Positions 7,231 to 15,481 of a stretch of DNA of 19,135 nt are shown here, one piece after another. The DNA is from Citromicrobium sp. (GTDB lineage: Bacteria; Pseudomonadota; Alphaproteobacteria; Sphingomonadales; Sphingomonadaceae). The stretch spans positions 1 through 19,135 of the forward strand of contig QFNA01000016.1 of assembly GCA_003248395.1 (NCBI GenBank), read 5' to 3'. A program made the position numbers and the translations under genes. The notes under the pieces are model-generated. The model did no database searches. It was given only the letters and a program-made list of their open reading frames with translations, and was not told the DNA's origin. Within the stretch, counting starts at the first letter, position 1, and every line of letters starts with the position of its first letter.

Positions 7231-8259
7231 ATGGTGAATACGATTAGCGCCGCCCGATCCGACGGTAGACGACTGACCAGGAAACCCCGCGTGTTCGTCA
7301 CGCGCCACCTTCCTCCAGAAATCGAGGATCGCTTTTCAGAGCTATTCGATGTCACACTCAATCGCTCGGACCAGTCGCTGGGCCGTGACGCGCTGGCGCA
7401 GGCAATGCGCGAGTGCGATGTCCTGGTTCCGACAGTAACCGATCGCATCGATGCCGAGCTCATCGGAGAGGCTGGTCCGGACTTCGGGCTCATTGCCAAT
7501 TTCGGCGCTGGCACGGAACATATCGACCTTCGCGCGGCGGCCAGGCACGAAGTTATCGTCACGAATACGCCGAGCGTGTTCACCGATGATACGGCAGACC
7601 TCGCCATGGCCGGGATAATCGGCGTTCCGCGCCGCATTCGGGAAGGTGTGCAACTGATCCGAAGCGGAGAATGGAGAGGATGGGCGCCGACGGCGATGCT
7701 TGGGCGCAAACTCGGTGGTAAGACGCTCGGTATTGTCGGAATGGGCCGTATCGGTCAGGCTGTTGCTCACAGGGCGCGCGCATTCGGGTTGGAAATCGCC
7801 TATCACAATCGCAACAGATTGCCCGAAGCGGTCGAACGTATGTTCGCAGCACAATATTTCAGTCAGCTCGATGAGTTGATCGCAGTATCCGACATCTTGA
7901 CACTTCATTGCCCTGGAAGCGCCGAAAATCATCATCTCATCGACGCGCGGCGCCTGGCCTTGATGAAGGAAGGTTCGAGCCTCATCAATACCGCTCGCGG
8001 AGACTTGGTGGACGAGGAAGCACTCATCGATATGCTCGAAAGTGGCCACCTCGCCGGTGCCGGACTAGACGTCTATCGCGACGAGCCACACGTCGACGAA
8101 CGTTTGATCCGCCATCCAAACGTAATGACCCTACCGCATATCGGAAGTGCGACCCGAGAAGGTCGCGAGGATTCGGGACACAAGGTCATTGCAAACATAC
8201 GCATGTGGGCGGACGGCCATCGCCCGCCCGATCAAGTCTTGGCCGGTGTAGCGAGTTGA
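7231..8259 (+). CDS. D-2-hydroxyacid dehydrogenase (glyoxylate/hydroxypyruvate reductase type)
   Basis: This NAD(P)H-dependent enzyme belongs to the D-isomer-specific 2-hydroxyacid dehydrogenases, which interconvert 2-oxo acids and D-2-hydroxy acids. The 342 residues show FGAGTEHIDL at about 91-100, the Rossmann motif GIVGMGRIGQ (Gly170, Gly172, Gly175), and the catalytic triad Arg256 (in NTARGD), Glu285 (in DEPHVD) and His303 (in LPHIGSAT). Residues 1-18 are a poorly conserved, basic leader; the core begins at KPRVFVTRHLP, so the true start could be slightly internal. The ATG at 7231 has only a weak AGGG before it. The closest named relatives act on glyoxylate or hydroxypyruvate, but substrate cannot be fixed from sequence. 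Its stop lies 6 bp from the stop of the convergent flavin oxidoreductase. Confidence 0.9.
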   Translation: MVNTISAARSDGRRLTRKPRVFVTRHLPPEIEDRFSELFDVTLNRSDQSLGRDALAQAMRECDVLVPTVTDRIDAELIGEAGPDFGLIANFGAGTEHIDLRAAARHEVIVTNTPSVFTDDTADLAMAGIIGVPRRIREGVQLIRSGEWRGWAPTAMLGRKLGGKTLGIVGMGRIGQAVAHRARAFGLEIAYHNRNRLPEAVERMFAAQYFSQLDELIAVSDILTLHCPGSAENHHLIDARRLALMKEGSSLINTARGDLVDEEALIDMLESGHLAGAGLDVYRDEPHVDERLIRHPNVMTLPHIGSATREGREDSGHKVIANIRMWADGHRPPDQVLAGVAS

Positions 8260-8265
8260 ACCGCT

Positions 8266-9672
8266 TCAGTCGCCGGTCAGGATCCGATCGACCAGTTCCT
8301 TCACCGTCGGCGTAAAATTGTTCGAGTAGAACGGATCCTGCTTGAAGCGGTAGGCGGCATGGCCGGCAAACATCAGGTTGTCATCGACCGGCGCGCCATG
8401 GGCTATGTCCTGGAGAGTCTTCTGGATGCAGAAACTTCGCGGATCAGCAAGGCGGCCAGTCGTGTAATCGTCATGGTCTTTCCAGCTGGAAAACTGGCAA
8501 TGCGAAAGACATCCCATGCAGTCCTTCTGATCTTTGCGGATTTCGTCGCGGCTTGCAGGAGTTACATACACAATGGTGTCGTCGGGCGTTTTCAATGCCT
8601 CGGTATAGCCCGCTGCGAACCAGCTCTTGGCACGCTCATAGTCCGCCGGCGCGACCCAGAAATTTTTGCCCCGCACACCGACATCCAGTTGCGCCGTGTG
8701 CTCCCCTGCGGCCACCTTGCTGTAGGGTATCTGCCTTTCCGAGCGATGGATGAGGTCCCACAGAAAATCATTCTTGACTGCCGAACTGTAGAATCCGGTC
8801 GGCGAGAACTTGTGCAGCAACACATCACCCTCGTCGAGCGTACGCAAACGGTCCTGCCAACCGAGAGGAATCGGGCTTTCCTTGGTCAGCAAGGGGCGAG
8901 TTCCAAACTGGAACATGATCTTGCCGATTTCCGGATTGTCGATCCAGTCGTTCCATTCGCGCAGGAACCAGACACCGCCAGCCATGACGATTGCCGTCTC
9001 TTCCGATACGCCCTCGTTCCTCATCGTTTCGCGCAGTGCCTTGACCCGAGGATAGGGGTCCTCGGGCTTCAACGGATCTTCAGCATTGGAAAGACCGTTA
9101 TGACCACCGGCGAGCCAAGGGTCTTCGTAAACCACAGCGGCCATCAATTCCGGAACCTTGCTGTAGCTGCGCTTCCACAAGGCGCGGAATGCTCTGGCCG
9201 AACTGATGATCGGCAGATACTGGACGTTATAGCGCTGGGCGATTTCGGCGAGCTTGTACGGCATTCCCGCCCCGCAAGTGACGCCGGCAACTAGACCTTT
9301 GGTATTTTCAAGGACGCCCTCAAGCACTGCTTGAGCACCCCCCATTTCCCACAGCACATTGATGTTGATGGCACCGTTGCCATTGGAGATCTCATGTGCG
9401 CGCTTGACCTGCTCGGTCGCCCCGTCGATCGCATAGCGAATGAGCTGTTCATGCCGTTCCTTCCGGGTCAACTGATCGTAAACCTGCGGAACGATCTTGC
9501 CTTCGGCGTCGTAACTATCCGCATTCACGGCGCTCACCGTCCCAATTCCGCCTGCGGCCGCCCAGGCTCCGGAACTGGTGTGGTTTGTAGCAGAAACGCC
9601 TTTTCCGCCCTCGACAAGCGGCCAGACTTCACGCCCGCCATACATAATGGGGCTAAGTCCCTTGAAACTCAT
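8266..9672 (-). CDS. flavin oxidoreductase of the nitronate monooxygenase family with a C-terminal Cys cluster
   Basis: This protein resembles FMN-dependent nitronate monooxygenase / 2-nitropropane dioxygenase TIM barrels. The N-terminus has GVSATNHTSSGAWAAAGGIG (about 25-44). FMN-phosphate loops follow as LAGGHNG (187-193) and IVMAGGVW (228-235), and FGTRPLLTKESP (256-267) matches the family LGTR-F-TPES element. At 468 residues it is much longer than the usual 320-360. The extra C-terminal part has Cys385, Cys388, Cys392 and Cys415 (CX2CX3CX22C), followed by a conserved-looking FAGHAAYRFKQDPFY. This cluster could bind iron-sulphur or zinc. It starts 36 bp after the methyltransferase stop, so it is probably the last gene of the amiC-mrcA-prfB transcript. 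The substrate is unknown and nitronate is only one possibility. Confidence 0.82.
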   Translation of the reverse strand: MSFKGLSPIMYGGREVWPLVEGGKGVSATNHTSSGAWAAAGGIGTVSAVNADSYDAEGKIVPQVYDQLTRKERHEQLIRYAIDGATEQVKRAHEISNGNGAININVLWEMGGAQAVLEGVLENTKGLVAGVTCGAGMPYKLAEIAQRYNVQYLPIISSARAFRALWKRSYSKVPELMAAVVYEDPWLAGGHNGLSNAEDPLKPEDPYPRVKALRETMRNEGVSEETAIVMAGGVWFLREWNDWIDNPEIGKIMFQFGTRPLLTKESPIPLGWQDRLRTLDEGDVLLHKFSPTGFYSSAVKNDFLWDLIHRSERQIPYSKVAAGEHTAQLDVGVRGKNFWVAPADYERAKSWFAAGYTEALKTPDDTIVYVTPASRDEIRKDQKDCMGCLSHCQFSSWKDHDDYTTGRLADPRSFCIQKTLQDIAHGAPVDDNLMFAGHAAYRFKQDPFYSNNFTPTVKELVDRILTGD

Positions 9673-9708
9673 TTGTCTTTCTCTCTTTCAGGTCGCGCTG
9701 CTGGCGAC

Positions 9709-10425
9709 TCACCCTCGGATGACGCTGTCACCGCGACAAGGCTTGATCTCTCCAGGTTCAGGGCGTTTAGCTGTTGCCTTGAACTGTGCATAGTACCCCG
9801 ACAATTCCGGGGCGTCACGAAATTCGACGAGTTCGTATCCCACCTGTTCGAATTCGCATGAAAGCAGCAAAGGGTCGATCCCATGCTCGTCGGCAGGACG
9901 ATCCACATCGACCACGATCACCTGGCCATCCGCTCCGAGCGAGGGCCACATCTTCCAGAGGAACTCGTAGGGTTGCTCGATCTCGTGATACATGTGGACC
10001 ATGAATATACGGTCGAAGCTACGTCTGGGCAGCTTCGGGTCGGCGCTTTCGCCGAGCCTTATCGAGACATTCTGCAGCTGTTCACGCTCGATGCGACGGC
10101 CAAGCTGGTTGAGCACCTCCCTATCGATATCTTGTGCCAATACGCGTCCATTCTCGCCGACGCGTTCGGCGAGCCTGGTGGTATAATAGCCGTTTCCGGC
10201 ACCGATATCGGCGACCGTCATGCCCTCGTTGATCTGCGCAAAATCCATGACAGTGCGAGCCTCGCCCCGGCTATCACGCTGGCTCTCGGTTGAAAACTGG
10301 CTCGAACCAAGGGTTGAAACCGGCCGATCCGGGGTCGGGAATTGCGGATTTTCGGTTTCATCCTCGACGTTCTGACACGCAACGAGCACGCCTAATGAGA
10401 GAAGGAGGGGTAGTCCCGCTTTCAC
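9709..10425 (-). CDS. class I SAM-dependent methyltransferase with a lipoprotein signal
   Basis: This 238-residue protein starts with GTG (MKAGLPLLLSLGVLVACQ) and carries a lipobox Leu14-Val-Ala-Cys17. That predicts export and lipid anchoring. A polar linker (18-50) leads to a Rossmann methyltransferase domain. Motif I is VADIGAGNGYY (71-81), the ribose-binding acid of motif II is Asp99 (LAQDID), a motif IV-like segment is FMVHMYHEIE (141-150), and a later strand is VIVVDVDRP. It is not PrmC-like: the NPPY motif is absent. The GTG overlaps the prfB stop as GTGA, with GAGGA six bases before the start, so translation is probably coupled to prfB. The substrate is unknown. SAM is not expected outside the cytoplasm, so either the export prediction or the enzymatic role needs explanation. 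Confidence 0.84.
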   Translation of the reverse strand: MKAGLPLLLSLGVLVACQNVEDETENPQFPTPDRPVSTLGSSQFSTESQRDSRGEARTVMDFAQINEGMTVADIGAGNGYYTTRLAERVGENGRVLAQDIDREVLNQLGRRIEREQLQNVSIRLGESADPKLPRRSFDRIFMVHMYHEIEQPYEFLWKMWPSLGADGQVIVVDVDRPADEHGIDPLLLSCEFEQVGYELVEFRDAPELSGYYAQFKATAKRPEPGEIKPCRGDSVIRG

Positions 10426-11549
10426 TCTGCATCCTCGACTTCGACAACCTCGCCCGTGACACGCTGGGCGAGCGCAGCGGAGATGAACGGCTCGAGCGCA
10501 CCATCAAGAACATCGTCAGGCGTTGGTGAAGTAACACCGGTACGAAGGTCTTTGACCATCTGATAAGGCTGGAGCACATAGCTGCGGATCTGATGCCCCC
10601 ACCCTATCTCGCTCTTCTCCTGATATTCGCCGGAGGCCACGGCCTCGCGCTCGGCCATTTCGCGTTCGAAAAGCCGCGCTTTCAGCATGTTCATCGCCGT
10701 CGCACGGTTCTTGTGCTGGCTACGATCGTTTTGACTGGCTACCACGATTCCCGATGGCTGGTGGGTAATCCTCACAGCTGAATCGGTGGTGTTGACGTGC
10801 TGCCCGCCTGCACCGGAGGCGCGATAGGTATCGATCTTCAGATCCGCGGGGTTGATGTCGATGTCGATATCATCGTCGATCACAGGATAGACCCAGACCG
10901 AACTGAAGCTCGTGTGTCGCCGCGCCGAACTGTCGTATGGACTGATCCTTACAAGTCGGTGGACACCACTTTCGGTTTTTGCATAACCGTAGGCATTCTC
11001 GCCCTTCAGAAGTAAGGTCGCGCTCTTGATCCCGGCTTGGTCGCCCGCCTGGTACTCGACAGTTTCGACCTTGAAGCCACGCCGTTCTGCCCAGCGCGCA
11101 TACATGCGAAAGAGCATTTCTGCCCAATCCTGGCTTTCGGTTCCGCCAGCGCCGGCGTGAATTTCCAGATAGGTGTCGTTGGCGTCCGCTTCTCCGGACA
11201 GCAGTGCCTGAACCTTGTCCTTGTCGGCCCGGGTGGCGAGTGCCGCGAGACTCTTCAAGCCGTCCGCAACGATATCGTCGTCAGCTTCGGCTTCGCCCAT
11301 CTCAACGAACTCGACGGCATCGCCCATCTCGCTCTCGATTTCACGCACCGTATTGATGGCAGTCTCAAGGCGTTTTTGTTCCTGGGTAATCGCCTGCGCT
11401 TGCTTCGGATCGTCCCACAGGGTTGGATCCTGCACCCGGGCGTCGAGTTCTTCGAGCCGACGAAGAGCGCGCTCCCAATCCAGCGATTGGCGTACGAGCG
11501 AAAGCGCGGCTTCGATACGGTCGATATTGGCCTGCCCTTCGGCACGCAT
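10422..11549 (-). CDS. prfB: peptide chain release factor 2
   Basis: RF2 recognises UGA and UAA stop codons and triggers peptide release in the ribosome. The 375 residues contain the coiled N-terminal domain, the GGQ catalytic motif at 248-250 (ASGAGGQHVN), and RHTSFSSVWVYP after the stop-recognition loop. That loop reads ISPYDSSARR, with Ser-Pro-Tyr (203-205) where E. coli has Ser-Pro-Phe. Many prfB genes need a programmed +1 frameshift near codon 25. Here the frame is continuous through that region (SLVRQSLDWERALRRL), so no frameshift control is present. The gene lies 80 bp downstream of mrcA and shares four bases with the methyltransferase gene that follows. Confidence 0.97.
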   Translation of the reverse strand: MRAEGQANIDRIEAALSLVRQSLDWERALRRLEELDARVQDPTLWDDPKQAQAITQEQKRLETAINTVREIESEMGDAVEFVEMGEAEADDDIVADGLKSLAALATRADKDKVQALLSGEADANDTYLEIHAGAGGTESQDWAEMLFRMYARWAERRGFKVETVEYQAGDQAGIKSATLLLKGENAYGYAKTESGVHRLVRISPYDSSARRHTSFSSVWVYPVIDDDIDIDINPADLKIDTYRASGAGGQHVNTTDSAVRITHQPSGIVVASQNDRSQHKNRATAMNMLKARLFEREMAEREAVASGEYQEKSEIGWGHQIRSYVLQPYQMVKDLRTGVTSPTPDDVLDGALEPFISAALAQRVTGEVVEVEDAE

Positions 11550-11629
11550 GGCAAAATTCCTCGAATTCGGTTTGTCCGCTCACCTAGCGAGCGAGCACGG
11601 ATTGTAAAGCTGGGCTGTTTCGCCGCCCC

Positions 11630-14143
11630 TCAATAAAGCCCGTCGTTTTCCTCGACGAAATCCTCGACTTGAGCCTGCTCCTCGCGACGTGCAGGTGCCT
11701 GCGCACGAACGCCCGCTCGCGCGCGCCTGATCAACTCGAGAATCTCGTTCCTGCGCGCGGCCAGTTCGTCCGATCGGGTGGAACGTGGCGGCTCGGTATC
11801 GGGCTTGAAGGCCTCCCAGATCACTGCTGCGCGGGGGTCCTCAGTCGGCGTTCCTCCGAAAACGCGCTTGCCGCTTCGCCGGTCGATCTTCACCATCCGG
11901 ACACCCGGAGGCGCGATGAAATCTTCAGAACTCCAGCGATCCTTGGTAGCATCGATGAAACTTTTCATCATCGGTGCTGCGGTATTGCCGCCCTGAACCC
12001 AACCCCCGAGATTGCGAGGCTGGTCGAAGCCGATATACATGCCGGCAATCACATCGGGCGAACCGCCGACAAACCAGGCATTAGTTGGTCCATTCGTCGT
12101 TCCCGTCTTTCCGAAAAGCGGTAGGCCGAGGCCTTTGAGACGGGTCGCGGTGCCTCTCGTGACCACACCCTGGAGCATGTGCACGACCTGAAAGGCAGTG
12201 CGCGCATCAAGTACCTGTCTACCACCAGCGTCGAAACGGGGCATGGGCTGGCCATCCCATTCGGCCATGTTGCAACCGGTGCATTGTCGATCGTCGGACC
12301 GGTAAATCACCTTGCCGCGACGGTCTTGCACGTAATCGATGACAGATCCCTTGTTCTGCCTGCCCCAATTGGCGAGGGCCGCATACGCATTGACCATTTT
12401 CGCAACGGTCGTTTCGCCGGCCCCCAGTGCGAACGAATAATACGGGTCGTAGTCGCCGATCCCAACTCGCGAGAAGGTCTTGACGACATTTTGCATTCCG
12501 GCATCGTCCGCGATGTGGACGGTCATGAGGTTACGGCTCTGCTCGAGTCCCCACCGCATGGTATGCGTGCCACCGCCTCCGCCACCGAAATTGCGGAAAC
12601 ATTTCTCACCAAGATTGCCACCCTGCCAGACGCAAAAAGTCTGATCCGGAACCTGCGTCGCAGGGGTCATGCCCTGATCCAGCGCTGATGCGTAGACGAA
12701 TGGCTTGATCGTTGACCCCGGCTGACGCAGAGCCTGCGTCGCTCGGTTGAAACTGCCGAGCCTGCTGTCAAACCCGCCCTGCATTGCCAAGACCCTGCCG
12801 GTTTGCGGCGCCTCGGCCAAGAACGCACCAGAAATTTCGGGGACAGTCCGCAGGCGATAGCCCGGGCCGGATTTCACGGCAGCAACGACGTCGCCAACCT
12901 TCAGCGAGCCCGGCGCACCACTGAGTGAATAATCCTCGCCGTCAGCCAGACCTATTTGCGCGGACGATCCTGCAGTCGTAACGACGCCGACAACCCAGTC
13001 CTCGTAATTTATCCCGAGATTGGACGATGCGAGCTGTCCATGTAGATCGCCATTGTCGGGATTTAGCGTTGCGATCGGCTTTGTGAAGCCGCGATTGCCA
13101 TGATAGCGCAGCAAGGCACCGCGCAGCGCATCACGCGCTGCATCCTGCAATTCTGTGTCGAGCGATGTCCGGACCCACAACCCGCCCGCATAGACACTAT
13201 TCCCGCCGTCCTCGGCTGTCTCACCGAATTGCTCGATCAATTGTCGCCTGACCTCCTCGAGAAAATAGCCTGCATCCGCGGATCGTTCGGATCTCTGTTG
13301 CACCAATCCCAAGGGTTGAGCCTTGGCGCTGGCGGCTTCCTGCTCGCCGATAAAGTCATTTGTGACCATCTGGTCGAGAACGAAATTCCGCCGCGCGATG
13401 GCCAGATCGACATATTGCGACCGGCCGTAGCGTTCGGGTGCCTTGGGCAGGATCGATAGGAAAGCGGTCTCGTGGAGTTCCAGATCGCCGACATCCTTGT
13501 CGAAATAGGCGCGCGATGCTGCCTGCACGCCGAAGCTGCGCCGACCCAGTGGAATCTCGTTTAGATAAAGCTCCAGAATCTCCTGCTTGGTCAGAACTTC
13601 CTCGATGCGCTGGGCGAGGATCATTTCCTTGAGCTTGCGCGTTACAGAGTACTCGTCGCCTAGAAGCAGATTTTTCGCGACCTGCTGGGTGATGGTCGAA
13701 CCGCCCACGGCGCGCTCGTCCGATCCATATTTGGTCGCATAATCGACCACGGCATTCAGCGTGCCCGTGAAATCGACCCCGCCGTGAGAAAAGAAAGTCT
13801 TGTCCTCAGCGGAAAGAAAAGCCTCGATCATCGGCTGCGGAAAGTCGGCATATTGCAACTGGACGCGGCGCTCTCGCGCGTAGGAATGGACAATCTCGCC
13901 ATCGACGCCCCGAACCACCGTCGGCAAAGGAGTCTCGTAATCCAGCAGCGAATTCGCATCGGGCAAATTGCGGGCGAGCGAAGCCCAAGCGAGCACCAGA
14001 AGGACCAGCGCAATCCCGATCAGATAGGTAACGATCCGTAATTTGGCATTCAAATGCCAGTTGCGCCTGATCCAGCTGGCAAACCGTTGCGGGTCGCCCG
14101 TCAAACGCCTGCGGACATACGAAAGATCGAAAGCTTGTTCCAT
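11630..14143 (-). CDS. mrcA: penicillin-binding protein 1A, bifunctional transglycosylase/transpeptidase
   Basis: This inner-membrane class A PBP polymerises and cross-links peptidoglycan in the periplasm. It is 837 residues with a cytoplasmic basic N-terminus and one membrane helix at about 37-57. The glycosyltransferase domain has catalytic Glu113 in SAEDKTFFSHGGVDFTG, then GGSTITQQVAKNLLL (148-162) and KEMILAQRIE. The transpeptidase domain has Ser477-X-X-Lys480 (RQPGSTIKPF), Ser-Arg-Asn 536-538, and Lys679-Thr-Gly (FGKTGTTNGPTNAWF). An OB-like insert lies between them. Four cysteines (504, 515, and Cys621-X-X-Cys624) lie on the periplasmic side and may form disulphides. The last 50 or so residues are Arg- and Glu-rich and probably disordered. 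It follows amiC by 56 bp and precedes prfB. Confidence 0.97.
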   Translation of the reverse strand: MEQAFDLSYVRRRLTGDPQRFASWIRRNWHLNAKLRIVTYLIGIALVLLVLAWASLARNLPDANSLLDYETPLPTVVRGVDGEIVHSYARERRVQLQYADFPQPMIEAFLSAEDKTFFSHGGVDFTGTLNAVVDYATKYGSDERAVGGSTITQQVAKNLLLGDEYSVTRKLKEMILAQRIEEVLTKQEILELYLNEIPLGRRSFGVQAASRAYFDKDVGDLELHETAFLSILPKAPERYGRSQYVDLAIARRNFVLDQMVTNDFIGEQEAASAKAQPLGLVQQRSERSADAGYFLEEVRRQLIEQFGETAEDGGNSVYAGGLWVRTSLDTELQDAARDALRGALLRYHGNRGFTKPIATLNPDNGDLHGQLASSNLGINYEDWVVGVVTTAGSSAQIGLADGEDYSLSGAPGSLKVGDVVAAVKSGPGYRLRTVPEISGAFLAEAPQTGRVLAMQGGFDSRLGSFNRATQALRQPGSTIKPFVYASALDQGMTPATQVPDQTFCVWQGGNLGEKCFRNFGGGGGGTHTMRWGLEQSRNLMTVHIADDAGMQNVVKTFSRVGIGDYDPYYSFALGAGETTVAKMVNAYAALANWGRQNKGSVIDYVQDRRGKVIYRSDDRQCTGCNMAEWDGQPMPRFDAGGRQVLDARTAFQVVHMLQGVVTRGTATRLKGLGLPLFGKTGTTNGPTNAWFVGGSPDVIAGMYIGFDQPRNLGGWVQGGNTAAPMMKSFIDATKDRWSSEDFIAPPGVRMVKIDRRSGKRVFGGTPTEDPRAAVIWEAFKPDTEPPRSTRSDELAARRNEILELIRRARAGVRAQAPARREEQAQVEDFVEENDGLY

Positions 14144-14199
14144 TTTCAGAAGTGGCCCCTAGCACGTCGTTTCCGAACAGCGCCAGAACAAGAATCGCC

Positions 14200-15069
14200 T
14201 CATTCGTCCGTGTCAGGATTTCGGATGAAGTAAATTTCGACCGCGCGCGACAGGACCTTGGCAAAGCGCTGCTTTCCCTCTTCGGATGCGAGTCTGGCCG
14301 CGTCCGCTTCATTAGAGATGAAGCCGCTCTCGAACAGGACCGACGGCACGTCGGGTGCGCGAAGGACTTTCAGCGCCGCAAAGTGGCGTGGCTGCGGATG
14401 GAACTGCAGAGCGCCCTGCCCTTCCCGCTCGATCAAGGCCGCCATTTCATCGGACTTTTCCTGGATCCTTCGCTGCGAAAGTTCGACCAGGATGCTGCTG
14501 ACCTGGTCGTTCTGACTTCCCAGATCGACCCCATTCAACCGGTCTGACGCATTTTCCCGAAGAGCAAATCGTGCTGCGGCTTCGCTCGATGCCTGATCCG
14601 ACAAGGTGTAGATGCTCGCACCCGTCACTTCCTCACTGTCCCCCGCGCTATCCGCGTGGATCGAAATAAAGAGATCCGCGCCCAGTCGGCGTGCGAGTTC
14701 GTAGCGCTCGGCATGGAGGAGATAACGGTCGTCCTCGCGCGTAAGAGCAACGCGCGCGGTTCCGTCATCGATCAGTCTTCGCCGAAGAGCATCTGCGAGT
14801 CCGAGAACAAGAGACTTTTCCTCGAACCCATGGCCTGAAGCACCTGCGTCATGCCCGCCGTGGCCGGGGTCGATGACGACCAATGGTAGCGTCGGGGGGC
14901 CGCCGATAACGGGATTCGAGGCTTCGGTTTGCGTCTGCGGCAGTTCTACACGAGCCACAAAGCCCGCGCCCTGATCGGGTCGTGCGAGCGTGAATGCCCA
15001 GACCAGAGCGATGATGATCGCGGCCAGCGAAACCGAGAGCATGATCAGGGGTTGCCAGCGATGGAGCAT
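14200..15069 (-). CDS. amiC: N-acetylmuramoyl-L-alanine amidase, AmiC type (Amidase_3)
   Basis: This zinc amidase cuts the bond between N-acetylmuramic acid and L-alanine in peptidoglycan, often during daughter-cell separation. The 289 residues start with an uncleaved-looking signal anchor (about 8-29). After a linker comes the amidase domain from LPLVVIDPGHGGHDAGA. Expected zinc ligands and catalytic residues are His70 (DPGHGG), Glu84 (GFEEKS), His138 (SIHAD) and Glu247 (VLFESGF). A stretch at about 187-215 (NDQVSSILVELSQRRIQEKS) matches the helix that blocks the active site in division amidases until an EnvC-like activator binds, so it may be autoinhibited. There is no AMIN domain. It heads the amiC-mrcA-prfB cluster and diverges from rne, an arrangement often seen in alphaproteobacteria. 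Confidence 0.93.
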   Translation of the reverse strand: MLHRWQPLIMLSVSLAAIIIALVWAFTLARPDQGAGFVARVELPQTQTEASNPVIGGPPTLPLVVIDPGHGGHDAGASGHGFEEKSLVLGLADALRRRLIDDGTARVALTREDDRYLLHAERYELARRLGADLFISIHADSAGDSEEVTGASIYTLSDQASSEAAARFALRENASDRLNGVDLGSQNDQVSSILVELSQRRIQEKSDEMAALIEREGQGALQFHPQPRHFAALKVLRAPDVPSVLFESGFISNEADAARLASEEGKQRFAKVLSRAVEIYFIRNPDTDE

Positions 15070-15288
15070 GTCGTCTCGACTGTTAAGGGTTCATGCTGGC
15101 ACGAAGCAATATAGTTGCCGATTGATACCCACGGTGCTAGCAAATCGGTCAGCTTGAATCGGTGCCTCCGATCGGCGCGAATTTGCCGCGACGAAGAGGG
15201 ATACCGACCGGCTTGGCCATGACCGTTTTGGCTTGGCAAGTTTCGAATAGGTTAATGCAGGAAACGCTCTTCCCCTCCCCGTCCAATC

Positions 15289-15316
15289 CCGGTCCGGCAA
15301 GTTTTTGCCCGGCCGG
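15289..15316 (+). other. strong hairpin in the rne upstream region
   Basis: CCGG (15289-15292) pairs with CCGG (15313-15316). Inside this, CCGGCAA (15294-15300) pairs with TTGCC-c-GG (15305-15312), closing a GTTT loop with single-base bulges. No U-tract follows, so it is not a terminator. Confidence 0.7.
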
Positions 15317-15411
15317 TGCGTGGGCGCGGACTGTGCCGTATTTGCACGAGAGATTCCTCGTAAACACAAATGCCCGGTCTCCGCTTTTCGAAGCAGGCCG
15401 GTTCTCGAACT

Positions 15412-15436
15412 CCGGCGCCGACTCATTCGTCGCCGG
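15412..15436 (+). other. hairpin in the rne leader followed by an AU-rich segment
   Basis: CCGGCG (15412-15417) pairs with CGCCGG (15431-15436). After a single C/T mismatch, CGA pairs with TCG and closes the loop CTCAT. The following TATTTTCACAG is the only AU-rich stretch nearby. It could be an RNase E entry site for feedback control, or a weak attenuator. Confidence 0.65.
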
Positions 15437-15464
15437 TATTTTCACAGATACGTGCGGCAGGAAT

Positions 15465-15481
15465 GGCGGGCATGCCCCGCC
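15465..15481 (+). other. small GC hairpin just upstream of the rne ribosome site
   Basis: GGCGGG (15465-15470) pairs with CCCGCC (15476-15481) around the loop CATGC. It ends 11 bp before the GGAG at 15493-15496, so it could influence ribosome loading without covering the site. Confidence 0.6.

Noticed and set aside
4911..8260. Horizontally acquired island, suggested by an apparent drop in GC-rich third positions after about 5.1 kb
   Set aside because: Judged by eye only. The change is slight and begins inside an intact thiolase gene, and there are no integrase, tRNA, repeats or other boundaries. A GC3 plot would settle it.
9709..10425. The prfB-linked methyltransferase as PrmC, the enzyme that methylates the RF2 GGQ glutamine
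   Set aside because: PrmC has an NPPY motif for glutamine binding; here the corresponding segment reads VHMYHEIE, and the protein has an export signal.
11450..11549. Programmed +1 frameshift at the start of prfB
   Set aside because: The reading frame is continuous from the ATG through the region matching the E. coli frameshift site (VRQSLDWERAL), with no in-frame TGA.
15412..15447. Intrinsic terminator in the rne leader
   Set aside because: The T run after the stem is short and broken (TATTTTC), and it would stop transcription ahead of an essential gene; at most an attenuator.
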